A stretch of DNA of 64,000 nt, taken from NCBI RefSeq assembly GCF_000371805.1, contig NZ_AQUK01000001.1:880268-944267 (forward strand). Direction: 5' to 3'. The position numbers were made by a program, and so were the translations under genes. Positions within the stretch are counted from its first letter, which is position 1. Each line of letters begins with the position of its first letter. The stretch comes from Methanocaldococcus villosus KIN24-T80. Its GTDB lineage: Archaea; AGJL01; Methanococci; Methanococcales; Methanocaldococcaceae. Under the pieces are notes generated by a model. The model was not told where the DNA came from. It worked only from the letters and a program-made list of their open reading frames with translations, and did not search any database. Shown one piece after another: positions 18,205 to 28,197 of this stretch.

Positions 18205-18825
18205 TTAGCTTTCCATATCAACTACTTTATCTAATTTTTTAATAGATTCTGGATCAACAATTATTATTAAGTAACATTTTAGAGGAAATCTACCAATAAT
18301 CTCAACTTTTGTGTCGTATAACATAACAACATCAGTCTTTTCAGCAACCTCTGTTATTAAAGATTCAACAATAGTGAATCCTATATCTTTAATGAATTCT
18401 GGAGGGGTGAAATTAATTACACCATTTAATCTATTAGCAAAAACATTTAGAAAGGAAGTAATAACTATATTCCCCACTTCACCAATTAGTGACCTTTCCA
18501 TCTCTTCATAATCTGGTAATTCTGACTTACTTACAAGAGAATCCCAAAGTATATCTATTAGTAATAGTTTTTCTAATTTAATGGCATCTTTTTCAGGTAT
18601 TAATATCAACCCCTTACCTGATAAAACTCCTTCAAAGTCAATTCTAGCAGCTTTATAATTCTCATCCCCAAATTGTTCAGGTATATATTCTATTAAAGCA
18701 AACCTTATCCCTAAAAAATTTACTTCTACATTTTCTCCAGTTAGTTCCATAAAAGAATGTGCCATATTCTCAGTAGCTTCTTTACCTAGCTTAATAAGCC
18801 TATTTATTGGTTTAATAAATCCCAT
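18205..18825 (-). CDS. cheC: CheC-family CheY-P phosphatase (shorter copy, one half-site degenerate)
   Basis: The 206-residue CheC-like protein should remove phosphate from CheY. CheC carries two (D/S)xxxExxN half-sites. The first is intact (SLIGEVGN, near 110), but the equivalent second region after PPEF reads DIGFTIVE, lacking the Glu/Asn pair. It may therefore have one active site or a regulatory role. A GTGAT ribosome site precedes ATG 18825. It is the last gene of cheF-cheY-cheC-cheC. Confidence 0.8.
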   Translation of the reverse strand: MGFIKPINRLIKLGKEATENMAHSFMELTGENVEVNFLGIRFALIEYIPEQFGDENYKAARIDFEGVLSGKGLILIPEKDAIKLEKLLLIDILWDSLVSKSELPDYEEMERSLIGEVGNIVITSFLNVFANRLNGVINFTPPEFIKDIGFTIVESLITEVAEKTDVVMLYDTKVEIIGRFPLKCYLIIIVDPESIKKLDKVVDMES

Positions 18826-18848
18826 AATATCACAAAAAATTTAAGTAT

Positions 18849-19595
18849 TTAACTTTCAAATTTTACACTTAATTTATCTTTTACTTTACCTTCAGTTATT
18901 GCTTTAAACAATTTATCAACAGATTCATTTGGTAACACTATTAATACCTCAAAGCTCTCTCCAACTTCACATATGTGCATTGTTGATTTGAAGGCCATTA
19001 TAATATCATCATCTTTAATATTATTATCTTTGAAGATTTTATTTAAAATTTCTCCTCCCATACCTGTTATAAATTCTGGTGGAGTCATAGTTAGAGTAGT
19101 GTCCATAAAATTAGCAAAAGAGTCAACATAAGCTGAAATTAGTATATTACATATCTCATTTATAGCAGATATTTTCATATCATCCATTTCATCATTGTCA
19201 CATTCCATACCCATTCCTAATAACATTGCTTTAGATATCTCTAAAGCTCCTTTTTCAGAGAAAATTAAAACCCCAGTACCAGAAATCTCTCCACTAAAGT
19301 TTATTTTTGTAAATATCTTTATTTCATCACCATACTCACTTATAATTTCTGGAGGAGTAATGAGTCTAATATTAAAAACTTTTAACTCTGCAGAGTAACC
19401 TGTCATATCTGTTATAAATCTCATAGCTTTTTCAGAGGCAAATTTTCCTATATCTTCTATTTTTTTGAAATATCTAGGATCTAAAGTAGTTAGAGCATTT
19501 GCAGACATTTTTGAGTCCCCTAATGTACTTTCAATAATAGCTTTCACAATTATATCCCACGATTTTGGAGATATTTCTACATTTCCGAATCTCAT
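18849..19595 (-). CDS. cheC: CheC-family CheY-P phosphatase (longer copy)
   Basis: The protein has about 248 residues from ATG 19595; GTG 19604 belongs to the ribosome site GTGATA. The first half-site reads SAINEICN and the second GMGGEILN after TPPEF, so both Glu/Asn pairs are present. The N terminus is about 40 residues longer than in the neighbouring copy, without a recognised domain. Paired CheC paralogues suggest a division of labour, perhaps one active and one tethering. Located directly downstream of cheY. Confidence 0.82.
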   Translation of the reverse strand: MRFGNVEISPKSWDIIVKAIIESTLGDSKMSANALTTLDPRYFKKIEDIGKFASEKAMRFITDMTGYSAELKVFNIRLITPPEIISEYGDEIKIFTKINFSGEISGTGVLIFSEKGALEISKAMLLGMGMECDNDEMDDMKISAINEICNILISAYVDSFANFMDTTLTMTPPEFITGMGGEILNKIFKDNNIKDDDIIMAFKSTMHICEVGESFEVLIVLPNESVDKLFKAITEGKVKDKLSVKFES

Positions 19596-19624
19596 ATTTA
19601 TCACATATAAAAATTAAGGATTAT

Positions 19625-19999
19625 TTAATCAGGGAAGAGTTTATTTAATTCATCAATAACCTTCTGTGCTTGGAAAGGTTTAACAATATACCCATCAGCT
19701 CCAGCTTCTAAAGCTTCTATAACCTTTTTTTCCTGATCTACAGAAGTACACATTACAATTTTAACATTTGGCAATATCTTCTTTATTTCTCTTGTGGCTG
19801 TTATTCCATCCATTTCTGGCATGACAATATCCATTGTTATTAAATCAGGCTGTAGTTCTTTAGCTTTTTCTATAGCCTCTTTACCATTTGAAGCTTCTCC
19901 AACAACCACAAACTTTCCTGTCTGTGTTAATATTCTTTTTAATATATTCCTCATAAATGCAGAATCATCAACTACCAAAACTTTAACAACTTTGCTCAT
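19625..19999 (-). CDS. cheY: Chemotaxis response regulator CheY
   Basis: This is a single-domain receiver (124 aa). Acidic pocket DD at residues 11-12 (VVDDSAFMRN), phospho-acceptor Asp in ITMDIVMPEMDG (near 56), Thr/Ser in MCTSVDQ and Lys in YIVKPF are all present. There is no output domain, so it acts by protein contact; in archaea CheY-P reaches the archaellum motor through CheF, encoded just upstream. The motif MPEMDGITATREI is typical of archaeal and Bacillus-type CheY. Confidence 0.94.
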   Translation of the reverse strand: MSKVVKVLVVDDSAFMRNILKRILTQTGKFVVVGEASNGKEAIEKAKELQPDLITMDIVMPEMDGITATREIKKILPNVKIVMCTSVDQEKKVIEALEAGADGYIVKPFQAQKVIDELNKLFPD

Positions 20000-20065
20000 T
20001 TTCTCCCTCTCTATTTAAAAAGTTTTAGTAAAATATTTTAAAAAAGTATTTATAAATTTTATGTT

Positions 20066-21097
20066 TTAGAAATTACTAACTATATAATTAGTTATTGCCC
20101 TACCTTTTTCAGACAATTCCACTTCTTTTCTTACTCTTACTAAAGTAACTAACCCCTTTTCAATCAGATCATCTAATATCCTCTCTACTTCATCAACATC
20201 CATATTTAACATATTTGGTAAATCTAATGATGAGATTCCTGTGTATAGTGCCATCAATATTTCTTGCTCTTGTGGAGTTAGTTTTTCTAATTCACTTTTT
20301 ATTCTTTCTCCTGAGAATTCTTCAGCAGCAAACTCAGATGTTAATTCATCCTCAGTTTTTGGTAATAAGTCTTTAACTACATTTTTATATTTAGTTAGGT
20401 TTTCAATATATCTTAATATAAATAACCTTTCTCTTGGCTCTACATATAAATATGATGTTATATTCTCATTTCCTTTAATCTGTTTTATTTCAAGAACATC
20501 TTTTTCTTCTTCTCCTACCATTTTTTTCTTTATCCTAATAGATTCTAAGTTTGTAAAAAGATTATAAACTTTAGGTTTTCCATCTTCTAAAACTGCTACA
20601 GCTAACACTTCTCCAGGAGAGAGTAGAGATTTAACCTTAGCAAATACTAAATAACCATCCTCCCATTTAACATTAGGATCAACAGTTCCTCCTTTTATAG
20701 CTCCATATTGAACTTTTACTTCCTTTTTATTTAGAAGTGCATAAAATAACTTTCTCAAGAAATTTTCTATTGGTTTTCTACCATATATAGATGTTTCTGG
20801 AGCAAAACCTATCATTGTTTTATCTGATTCAGGTAATTTATAAGTTATTGAGGAGTGGTATGTTATATCTTCTAAGCTAGTTTTTGCAACTTCAATAGCC
20901 CTTCTTGGTAATCCTGCTCCAACATCTTCAACATACTGTAATTCTACCTCTATCTTTTTATCTTTAAATTCAAATAACAGAGAGTCTTCATATAAAGTAA
21001 TTTCTAACTTTTCCCATTTTAATACTGGACTTTTTATGGTGTATTGGTTTAATAATATTCCTTTACCTTGAAATTTAGCTAATTCCTTTTTAGCCAT
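20066..21097 (-). CDS. cheF: Archaeal taxis adaptor CheF
   Basis: The 343-residue protein belongs to the archaea-only CheF family (DUF439), which links phosphorylated CheY to the archaellum switch. The first ~240 residues form the CheF domain (FQGKGILLNQY, then a long beta-rich region). The C-terminal ~75 residues look like a winged helix (LTPQEQEILMALYTGISSLD ... LVTLVRVRKEVELSEKG). It is first in the che operon. Its presence argues that the cell has archaella, although no arl gene lies in the window. Confidence 0.85.
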   Translation of the reverse strand: MAKKELAKFQGKGILLNQYTIKSPVLKWEKLEITLYEDSLLFEFKDKKIEVELQYVEDVGAGLPRRAIEVAKTSLEDITYHSSITYKLPESDKTMIGFAPETSIYGRKPIENFLRKLFYALLNKKEVKVQYGAIKGGTVDPNVKWEDGYLVFAKVKSLLSPGEVLAVAVLEDGKPKVYNLFTNLESIRIKKKMVGEEEKDVLEIKQIKGNENITSYLYVEPRERLFILRYIENLTKYKNVVKDLLPKTEDELTSEFAAEEFSGERIKSELEKLTPQEQEILMALYTGISSLDLPNMLNMDVDEVERILDDLIEKGLVTLVRVRKEVELSEKGRAITNYIVSNF

Positions 21098-21170
21098 ACA
21101 ATCACCAAATCATAATAATTTTATAGTAAGTTTATGTTTGTTTAATTATATAAAATTTAAGTATAAGGTA

Positions 21171-23684
21171 TTAACATCTTTTGGATTTTATAAATTCCAT
21201 TATCTTCTTATGCAATTCAGCTATCATTTTCCTTTTATCCTCCATTAATACAACATCTGAAGATGATGAAAATATATTGAAAGAAAAGGGGGAAGGGTAT
21301 AGTAGCTCTAAAAATATTTTCTCTCTTTTTTTAACTTTTTTATAATAATCTAAAGCATTATCTATATCTAAATAATCCTCTAATATCTCTCTTACTGTTT
21401 CTCTATATAATGGATGATTAACCTCTTTGCAATATTCTAATAAAACTTCAGCATTATATTGCTGTTTTTCAACTGATAGTTTTTTACCTAAATATCTCCT
21501 TAACACCATAAATCCTCTAACTGCTACATGCCTAAATCTTCTTTTTAAAATTTCACTCCTTTCTATTGATTCTTTCACATTTTCTATTATATCAATATTA
21601 AAAAGTTTTTCTATTTCCTTTTTATTCAATTTAATTTTTTTAGGTAAAATTAAAGCAATATTGTAATCATTAACTAAAATTCTAACATTACAATTCTTTA
21701 TTTTTGATATATAATTAGCAAATGCTCTTGCTAGAGCTTCATTAGCTCTTCTACCCGCAACAAAGTGGAAAACATAATATCTCCTTTTTCCCTCTATAAA
21801 GCTCTCTATTAATAATCTCTTTTCATTAGGTAAAATAGCATATTTTTCTTGCTCTATCATATAACTTTTTATAGCTTTAGCTGTTTTATCATCTACATTA
21901 TATTTTTCTCTTAGTTTTTCCAAATCTTCTTTTAATGCTTCTTCTCTAAATTTTTCTATATCTAAGGCTAGATCATAGGCTAAAGGTAGCTGTTCAGAAA
22001 ACCATGATGGAATTGTTGGTTTTTCATCAGGAGCTGATTTAACCATTATCCTATTACCCTTCCCTCCTAAAAATTTATATGTTTTCCCTGCTAAAACAAA
22101 TATATCTCCCTTCATCAATTTTTCAGCAAACTCTTCTTCAATCTCACCAATATATCTACTACCTTCATAAACTTCTATACTAGCTTCATCAGGAATTGTC
22201 CCAGTGTTCATATAATATATAACCCTAACACTCTTACCTCTCTTACCAAACTTATTATCTTCAAACCATATTTTAGCATATACATTTTTTTCTTCAATAC
22301 CTCCAGAAAGGTATTTTAAAACATCTAAGAAATCTTCTTTTTTAAGATCTTTATAAGGATAAGCTTTTTTTATCAAATTATAAGCCTCATCTACATCCCA
22401 AATCTTTTCCAAAGCCATGCCTACAATGTGTTGACAAAGGACATCTAAGCAATTTTTTGGAATCTTAACTCTATCTATTTTCCTATTTATTGCATTATAA
22501 CAAAGAACTGTATTTTCTACTAGGTCATCTCTATCAAATGGAATCAGGATTCCCTTACTCTTTTCATGTAACTTATGCCCACTTCTTCCAATTCTTTGTA
22601 AAGCTCTTGCTACACTCTTAGGTGAGCCTAGTAAGATAACCAAATCTATGCTTCCAATATCTACACCCAACTCTAAAGTTGCTGAACTCACAATTACTTT
22701 AATTTCTCCCTTTTTTAATCTATTTTCAACATCTAATCTGTGCTCTCTACTAAGAGATGAGTGATGAGCTTCAGCATCTATACCTAACTTTCTTAGATTA
22801 TAAACTACTCTTTCAGTAGCACTTCTTGTGTTAGTGAATATTAATGTGGTTTTATGCTTTAAAATTAAATCCTTTAATAGTTTATATAAATTGTTAGTAA
22901 TCTCTTCAGAAGAACTGTAAATAAAATCATCTACAGGAGATATAACTTTTATTTCAATCTCTTTTTTATATGAGACATCTACTATATAACAATCTCTATC
23001 CCCTACTAAAAACTTTGCTACTTCCTCTAATGGAGATATTGTTGCTGATAATCCAATTCTAACAAAGTTAGCTTTATAATTTAATCTTTCTAAAGATAAA
23101 GTTAAATGAACCCCTCTCTTATTTATTAAAGCATGAACTTCATCAACTATAACATATCTAACATCTTCCAGATATTTTGAAAATTTTGGAGAATTTAAAG
23201 CTATAGCTAAAGATTCTGGAGTAGTTATTAAAATATGAGGAGGTTTTTTAAGCATTTTCTGTTTTTGATAATTAGTGGTGTCACTTGTTCTAACAGCAAC
23301 CCTAATTTCATCTAAATCAATGTTCATTTCTTTAGCTATCTTTTTAATCTCTTTTAATGGTTCTTTTAAATTTTTCTCAATATCATTATTTAATGCCCTT
23401 AATGGAGATATGTATAAAATGTATATCTTATCCTCTAACTTTTTTTCCATACTTAATTTTATTAATTCATTAATACCAGCCAAAAAAGCTGATAATGTTT
23501 TACCTGATCCTGTTGGGGAACAAATTAATACATTTTTCTTCTCATGAATTTCTTTTATTGCATATCTCTGTGGAGGAGTAAATGAACCATATTTCCTTTT
23601 AAACCATTCTCTAACAGGTTTTTCTAATATTTCATATATTTCTTCATCAGAATACTCTTTTTTTAAATATTCAATCCTGCCCAT
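21171..23684 (-). CDS. lhr: Lhr-type superfamily 2 ATP-dependent helicase
   Basis: The 837-residue DNA/RNA helicase has Walker A CSPTGSGKT (near 55), DEVH box, SAT motif (GLSATISPLEEVAKF) and motif VI QRIGRSGHK (near 362). A winged-helix/Lhr-core region follows, ending in RRYLGKKLSVEKQQYN. The size matches archaeal Lhr proteins such as MJ0294. Lhr helicases are linked to replication-fork repair. The start overlaps the upstream radical SAM gene by 22 nt. Confidence 0.9.
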   Translation of the reverse strand: MGRIEYLKKEYSDEEIYEILEKPVREWFKRKYGSFTPPQRYAIKEIHEKKNVLICSPTGSGKTLSAFLAGINELIKLSMEKKLEDKIYILYISPLRALNNDIEKNLKEPLKEIKKIAKEMNIDLDEIRVAVRTSDTTNYQKQKMLKKPPHILITTPESLAIALNSPKFSKYLEDVRYVIVDEVHALINKRGVHLTLSLERLNYKANFVRIGLSATISPLEEVAKFLVGDRDCYIVDVSYKKEIEIKVISPVDDFIYSSSEEITNNLYKLLKDLILKHKTTLIFTNTRSATERVVYNLRKLGIDAEAHHSSLSREHRLDVENRLKKGEIKVIVSSATLELGVDIGSIDLVILLGSPKSVARALQRIGRSGHKLHEKSKGILIPFDRDDLVENTVLCYNAINRKIDRVKIPKNCLDVLCQHIVGMALEKIWDVDEAYNLIKKAYPYKDLKKEDFLDVLKYLSGGIEEKNVYAKIWFEDNKFGKRGKSVRVIYYMNTGTIPDEASIEVYEGSRYIGEIEEEFAEKLMKGDIFVLAGKTYKFLGGKGNRIMVKSAPDEKPTIPSWFSEQLPLAYDLALDIEKFREEALKEDLEKLREKYNVDDKTAKAIKSYMIEQEKYAILPNEKRLLIESFIEGKRRYYVFHFVAGRRANEALARAFANYISKIKNCNVRILVNDYNIALILPKKIKLNKKEIEKLFNIDIIENVKESIERSEILKRRFRHVAVRGFMVLRRYLGKKLSVEKQQYNAEVLLEYCKEVNHPLYRETVREILEDYLDIDNALDYYKKVKKREKIFLELLYPSPFSFNIFSSSSDVVLMEDKRKMIAELHKKIMEFIKSKRC

Positions 23685-24523
23685 AACTTTTCTTCCCTTA
23701 ATAATTTTTTATATAAATATTCTCTTGCAAAGCATCCCTTAGATTTAGCCTTAAATAATTCTCCATTAAAATTCTTAATATTTCCCATATAAAAATATCC
23801 TTCTAAAGTAGGGCATGGATAGATGTCTCCAATTTCATTAACAAATAATAAATCCCCTTTATTTAAAAAACAGTAATTATCTTTTCTTTGATAAAGATTT
23901 TTTATATATACTGGATATTTAGATAAGTTATTAAGAACTTTTTCAAACTCCCTAATATTTGGCATTAATTTTAAATCCTCTCTCTTCTTAGGTTTTAATA
24001 AATCAAAACTAAAACTCTTAACCCCTACTGCAATTAAATAACCAACAAACTCTTCCAAATAGGGGAGATTTTTATTTGTTACTACAATAGTAACTCCAAA
24101 GGGTATATCATATTTTTCCAATAAGTATATCCCTTTTATTGTATCTAATGTTGAACATCTACCATCTTTATAAGGTCTCAATTCATCATTAACTTCCAAA
24201 CCATCAATACTAACCCCAACATTTATACCTAACTCCTTAATTTCTTCTACATAATTACCTAACAAAGTACCATTTGTTTGAATAGCATATCTAAAATTTC
24301 CTTTATCTTCTGTATAATTAACAACCTTCTCAATTAATTTGAAATTTAATAATGGTTCTCCTCCAGTAAATTGGATCTTTATATTATCATCAAAATTTAA
24401 GAGGTAGTTAATGGCTTTCTTAGCTATTCTAAATTTCATATCTTCATTATTTTTATTTAAAGAGTAGCAATATTTACAGTTTAAATTGCATCTATCTGTT
24501 ACTTTTAAAATTAAAAATTTCAT
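23663..24523 (-). CDS. Radical SAM protein with SPASM/twitch-like C terminus
   Basis: The 286-residue protein has the radical SAM cluster motif CNLNCKYC (residues 12-19) and FTGGEPLLNF (near 55). Further C-terminal Cys residues occur in NYCFLNKGD, IYPCPTLEGYFYMGNI and KGCFARE, resembling a SPASM/twitch auxiliary-cluster domain. Such enzymes often modify peptides or act in cofactor maturation. It overlaps cobN by 4 nt and lhr by 22 nt, so it is translated with both. The substrate is unknown; a corrinoid-related role is only suggested by cobN. Confidence 0.75.
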   Translation of the reverse strand: MKFLILKVTDRCNLNCKYCYSLNKNNEDMKFRIAKKAINYLLNFDDNIKIQFTGGEPLLNFKLIEKVVNYTEDKGNFRYAIQTNGTLLGNYVEEIKELGINVGVSIDGLEVNDELRPYKDGRCSTLDTIKGIYLLEKYDIPFGVTIVVTNKNLPYLEEFVGYLIAVGVKSFSFDLLKPKKREDLKLMPNIREFEKVLNNLSKYPVYIKNLYQRKDNYCFLNKGDLLFVNEIGDIYPCPTLEGYFYMGNIKNFNGELFKAKSKGCFAREYLYKKLLREEKLWAGLNI

Positions 24524-27500
24524 AATCTTTCCTCTATCATACCCTCTATTTCTAAATATTTCTTCCTTAACTTCTCTTTCATTTCATCATCAGCTTTCCA
24601 TAAACCTCTTTCTATGGCTTCTAATAATCTCTCAGTTATATTTAAAAGAGCATAAGGATTGTTTTCTTTAAAAAACTCTTCCATTTTTTTATCAAAAACA
24701 TACTTTTCAGCTATCTTCTCATACATCCAATCCTCTACTATATCTGATGTAGCATCCCATTGAAAGATATGATCTATATATTTTGAAAAATCACTTGCTC
24801 CTTTATAACCATGTCTTTTTAATCCATTAATCCACTTAGGATTTAATATTTTTGTTCTGAACACTTCTTTACCTTCTTCTTTTAGATTTTTTATTTTAAT
24901 TCCACAACTAGTGTCTCCAACATAACTTTTTGGTTTTTTCTTAGAGTAATATCTTACAGCAGCTATCATACCTCCATGGTAGCTATTAAAATCATCTCCT
25001 TCAAAAATATCCCACTCTTGACTATCTTCATTTTTAACAGTTAACTCTATCTTTGATAAATTATATTTGAACAGTTCCTTAGCCTCTTCCCCATAAGTGT
25101 TTTCCCCATATGCATAACCTCCCCACTCTACATAGACTTTAGCAAGATCTTCCAAACTTTTCCAATTTTTACTCTCTAATAGGTTAGATATTCCTGCCCC
25201 ATAAGTCCCAGGTTTATCACTGAAAATCCTATAAAACTTTTTAAACTTTTTAATTTCCTCTTTATAATGTTTTTTAACAAAGTTCATATCATCAGGTTCA
25301 TCCAAATTAGCTACCATATTGACAGCTTTATCCATCAGCTTTAAAAGTTGAGGAAAAGCATCTCTGAAGAACCCTGATACTCTTGCAATAACATCAATTC
25401 TAGGTCTTTTAAGTTCTTCTAATGGAATTATCTCTAAATCAACTACTCTACCCATTTTATTCCAAACCGGTTTTACTCCTAAAAGGTATAAAAATTCAGC
25501 CACATCATCTCCTTTAGTCCTCATAGTTGGAGAGCCCCATACAATCAATCCTACTCTTTCAGGATATTTTCCTTCCTCCTCTAAATATTTTTTTAATAAC
25601 TCTTCAGCTAATCTTTTTCCCATTTCATAAGCAGCCTTTGTAGGAATTTCTTGAGGATTGCAAGAATAGAAATTTCTTCCTGTTGGTAGACAGTTTATGT
25701 CTTTTGTAGGAGCACCAGCTACTTTGGGAGGTACATAATAACCATGTAGAGCATTGACAGCATAATCTATTTCTTCTTTAACTCTCATTAAATTATCATA
25801 AATGTTCTTAATTATCTCAAGAATTTTCTTTAGTTCATCATTAACTTTTATAACACTTATTTTTTCTATTTTAAACTCATTTTCAATAAATTCTTTAATG
25901 ACTTCTATACCTATCTTATTTATTTTATCAATAATTTTATGATTCTTACCTTTATTTTTATTCAACTCATCCCAATCGTAGTTTAATATTTTAGCTATAG
26001 TTTTTAGATATTCAAACTGATATCTGACAATCATAAATATCATATTAATTAGTTTTTCTCCATCTAAAGGTTTCCCTAAAATATGAAGACCATCATTTAT
26101 TTGTCTATTTTTTAAATCTTGTAGATAATTATGAACCTCTCTTAAAAGTTCTTCAAAATCATTTGCATTTATGTTTTTATCTATTAGATCTTCATCTAAT
26201 TTCAATTCTTTTATCTTTTTCTTTATTTCTTCTTTTAAAAATTCTTTTTTCTCTTTTTCAGTTTCATAATATTCATCTATCATCCTTTCTAACTCTTCTA
26301 AATCACCATATAATTCAGAGATTGTCATTGGAGGGATTAGGTGGCTTATTATTGTTGCATATCCCCTTCTCTTTGCCTGTGTACCCTCTCCAGGATTATT
26401 GACTATATATGGGTAAATATTTGGTAGTTCCATACAAATGTCTGGATAGCAATCCTTAGATAATCCTGCTCCTTTTCCTGGGAGCCATTCTAAACTTCCA
26501 TGTTTACCAATATGCATAATAGCATCAGCTTTAAAAACTTCTTTAATCCATTTATAAAATGCAATATAATAATGTGTTGGTGGTTTTTTTGGATCATGAT
26601 AAATAGCTGAAGGGTCTTCATTAAACCCTCTTGGTGGTTGAACAGAAATAAAGATATTTCCATTTATTATTCCAGGAATAATTAATTCTCCGTTGAAATT
26701 CATAACATTACCAGGAATTTCTCCCCAATTTTCTATTAACTCTTTTTTAACTTTTTCAGAAAGAGAGTTAAACCATTTTTTATAATCCTCCCTCTTTATT
26801 TTTCCAACAGCTTTTTTAATTATTTCATCAGTTATGAAATTTTTATCATTTGTAGGATATTTTAAAAGCTCATTTATTAGTTCATTTCCATTTTTATACA
26901 ATCTTTCTACATGAAATCCTCTCTTCTTTAATTCTTTTAACAACCTAACAACACTTTCTGGGCTATCTAAACCAAATGCACTGGCTATTTTATCATTTCT
27001 TGGAGGGTAGTTGTGAAGTATTATTGCTATTCTCTTTTCTTTATTATTTTTCAATCTTAGATTTGCATATTTTATAGCTAAATCAACAATCTTCTCAGCC
27101 CTATCTTTTATAGCTTTATATTTTATAATTGGAACTCCTACATCTCCATCTTTAACTTTTTCTTTTCCAGCAATTGGAAAATGAATTATTGCCCCATCAA
27201 ACTCTGGCATTGCCATACCAATAACTAGATCAATTGGGTTAATGCTATATCCCTTTATCCAGTTCTCAATATAATCAGTACTAACTATTCCCTGCAAAAT
27301 AGGAACATTTAAATCTATTAAAAATTCAGGTTCATTAGTAATATCATTCTTAACACCCATTGAGAGTGTAAACATAGTAGTGTTTATTAAAACATCAATA
27401 ATTGGCTTGTTATTATAATAGAAAAACCTTTTAAAATTCTCATCTATTCCTAAACTACCAAATTCATTTTTTAAGTGAGAAGAAAAGAGAGCTATTGGAA

Positions 27501-28116
27501 TTCCTCCTTTCTTTTCAATAATCTCTATTAAATAATCAACATATTCAATATTTCTAGATATAAACCAATTTCTATAAAAGAGAATTCCTATTTTTGGTTT
27601 ATTTAAATCTTTAAATAATTTTAAATATTCTTCTAAGTTCTCATAACATTTTCCTTTATAATAAATTCCTTGCCAAGGCATAGGTTTTGGCTTGTCATAA
27701 GGTATAGAGCAATCTCCAAATTTGTTAGCCAAGTACAATAAAAGATTCTTATAATTTTCAACTCCCTCATAACTTAAATATTTTCTAACTTCTTCTTTTA
27801 TCTCTTCACTTACTGTGACATCTCTTTCTAATTCTGGATAAAACTCACTTGTAGTAGGTAATGGTAAAAAAGGAATGTTATTTTTTAATAAAAATTCTTT
27901 TAATTCATCATAATATTTAAATGCTTCTTTTCCACCCATTAGTTTTGTAAATACTATATTTGCATCCTTAACAAACTTTAAAAACTCTTTAAATTCTTCT
28001 TCTGAACATTTAGCATCCAAAATTTTAAACTCTATAATATCTTTTATCTCTTTATAAGCTTCTTCAAAAGTTAGGTCATCATTATCTACTGTTGATATAA
28101 AAGCTATCTTTACCAT
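24520..28116 (-). CDS. cobN: Cobaltochelatase subunit CobN (magnesium-chelatase H family)
   Basis: The 1198-residue large subunit of the ATP-dependent chelatase should insert cobalt into a corrin or sirohydrochlorin-type ring for B12. It shows CobN family motifs: IAIILHNYPPRNDKIASAFG (near 375), HIGKHGSLEWLPGKGAGLS (near 545) and GRNFYSCNPQEIPTKAAYEM (near 815). The length fits methanogen CobN (MJ0908). The AAA+ partners are not in the window. It is first in cobN-radSAM-lhr and divergent from hisC across an 81-bp gap. The related Mg-chelatase H is less likely because there is no chlorophyll pathway. Confidence 0.88.
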   Translation of the reverse strand: MVKIAFISTVDNDDLTFEEAYKEIKDIIEFKILDAKCSEEEFKEFLKFVKDANIVFTKLMGGKEAFKYYDELKEFLLKNNIPFLPLPTTSEFYPELERDVTVSEEIKEEVRKYLSYEGVENYKNLLLYLANKFGDCSIPYDKPKPMPWQGIYYKGKCYENLEEYLKLFKDLNKPKIGILFYRNWFISRNIEYVDYLIEIIEKKGGIPIALFSSHLKNEFGSLGIDENFKRFFYYNNKPIIDVLINTTMFTLSMGVKNDITNEPEFLIDLNVPILQGIVSTDYIENWIKGYSINPIDLVIGMAMPEFDGAIIHFPIAGKEKVKDGDVGVPIIKYKAIKDRAEKIVDLAIKYANLRLKNNKEKRIAIILHNYPPRNDKIASAFGLDSPESVVRLLKELKKRGFHVERLYKNGNELINELLKYPTNDKNFITDEIIKKAVGKIKREDYKKWFNSLSEKVKKELIENWGEIPGNVMNFNGELIIPGIINGNIFISVQPPRGFNEDPSAIYHDPKKPPTHYYIAFYKWIKEVFKADAIMHIGKHGSLEWLPGKGAGLSKDCYPDICMELPNIYPYIVNNPGEGTQAKRRGYATIISHLIPPMTISELYGDLEELERMIDEYYETEKEKKEFLKEEIKKKIKELKLDEDLIDKNINANDFEELLREVHNYLQDLKNRQINDGLHILGKPLDGEKLINMIFMIVRYQFEYLKTIAKILNYDWDELNKNKGKNHKIIDKINKIGIEVIKEFIENEFKIEKISVIKVNDELKKILEIIKNIYDNLMRVKEEIDYAVNALHGYYVPPKVAGAPTKDINCLPTGRNFYSCNPQEIPTKAAYEMGKRLAEELLKKYLEEEGKYPERVGLIVWGSPTMRTKGDDVAEFLYLLGVKPVWNKMGRVVDLEIIPLEELKRPRIDVIARVSGFFRDAFPQLLKLMDKAVNMVANLDEPDDMNFVKKHYKEEIKKFKKFYRIFSDKPGTYGAGISNLLESKNWKSLEDLAKVYVEWGGYAYGENTYGEEAKELFKYNLSKIELTVKNEDSQEWDIFEGDDFNSYHGGMIAAVRYYSKKKPKSYVGDTSCGIKIKNLKEEGKEVFRTKILNPKWINGLKRHGYKGASDFSKYIDHIFQWDATSDIVEDWMYEKIAEKYVFDKKMEEFFKENNPYALLNITERLLEAIERGLWKADDEMKEKLRKKYLEIEGMIEERL

Positions 28117-28152
28117 ATACTCACCTTTTAAAAATATTAAATTTATATTTTA

Positions 28153-28180
28153 TTTTTAGAAATTTTAATTTTTCTAAAAA
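28153..28180. promoter_or_regulatory. 10-bp inverted repeat between cobN and hisC
   Basis: TTTTTAGAAA (28153-28162) and TTTCTAAAAA (28171-28180) are perfect inverse copies separated by 8 bp, in the divergent gap between cobN (start 28116) and hisC (start 28198). The element could be an operator. It could also form a weak hairpin in the hisC leader. Confidence 0.4.
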
Positions 28181-28197
28181 TTTCAAAAGGTGTTATA

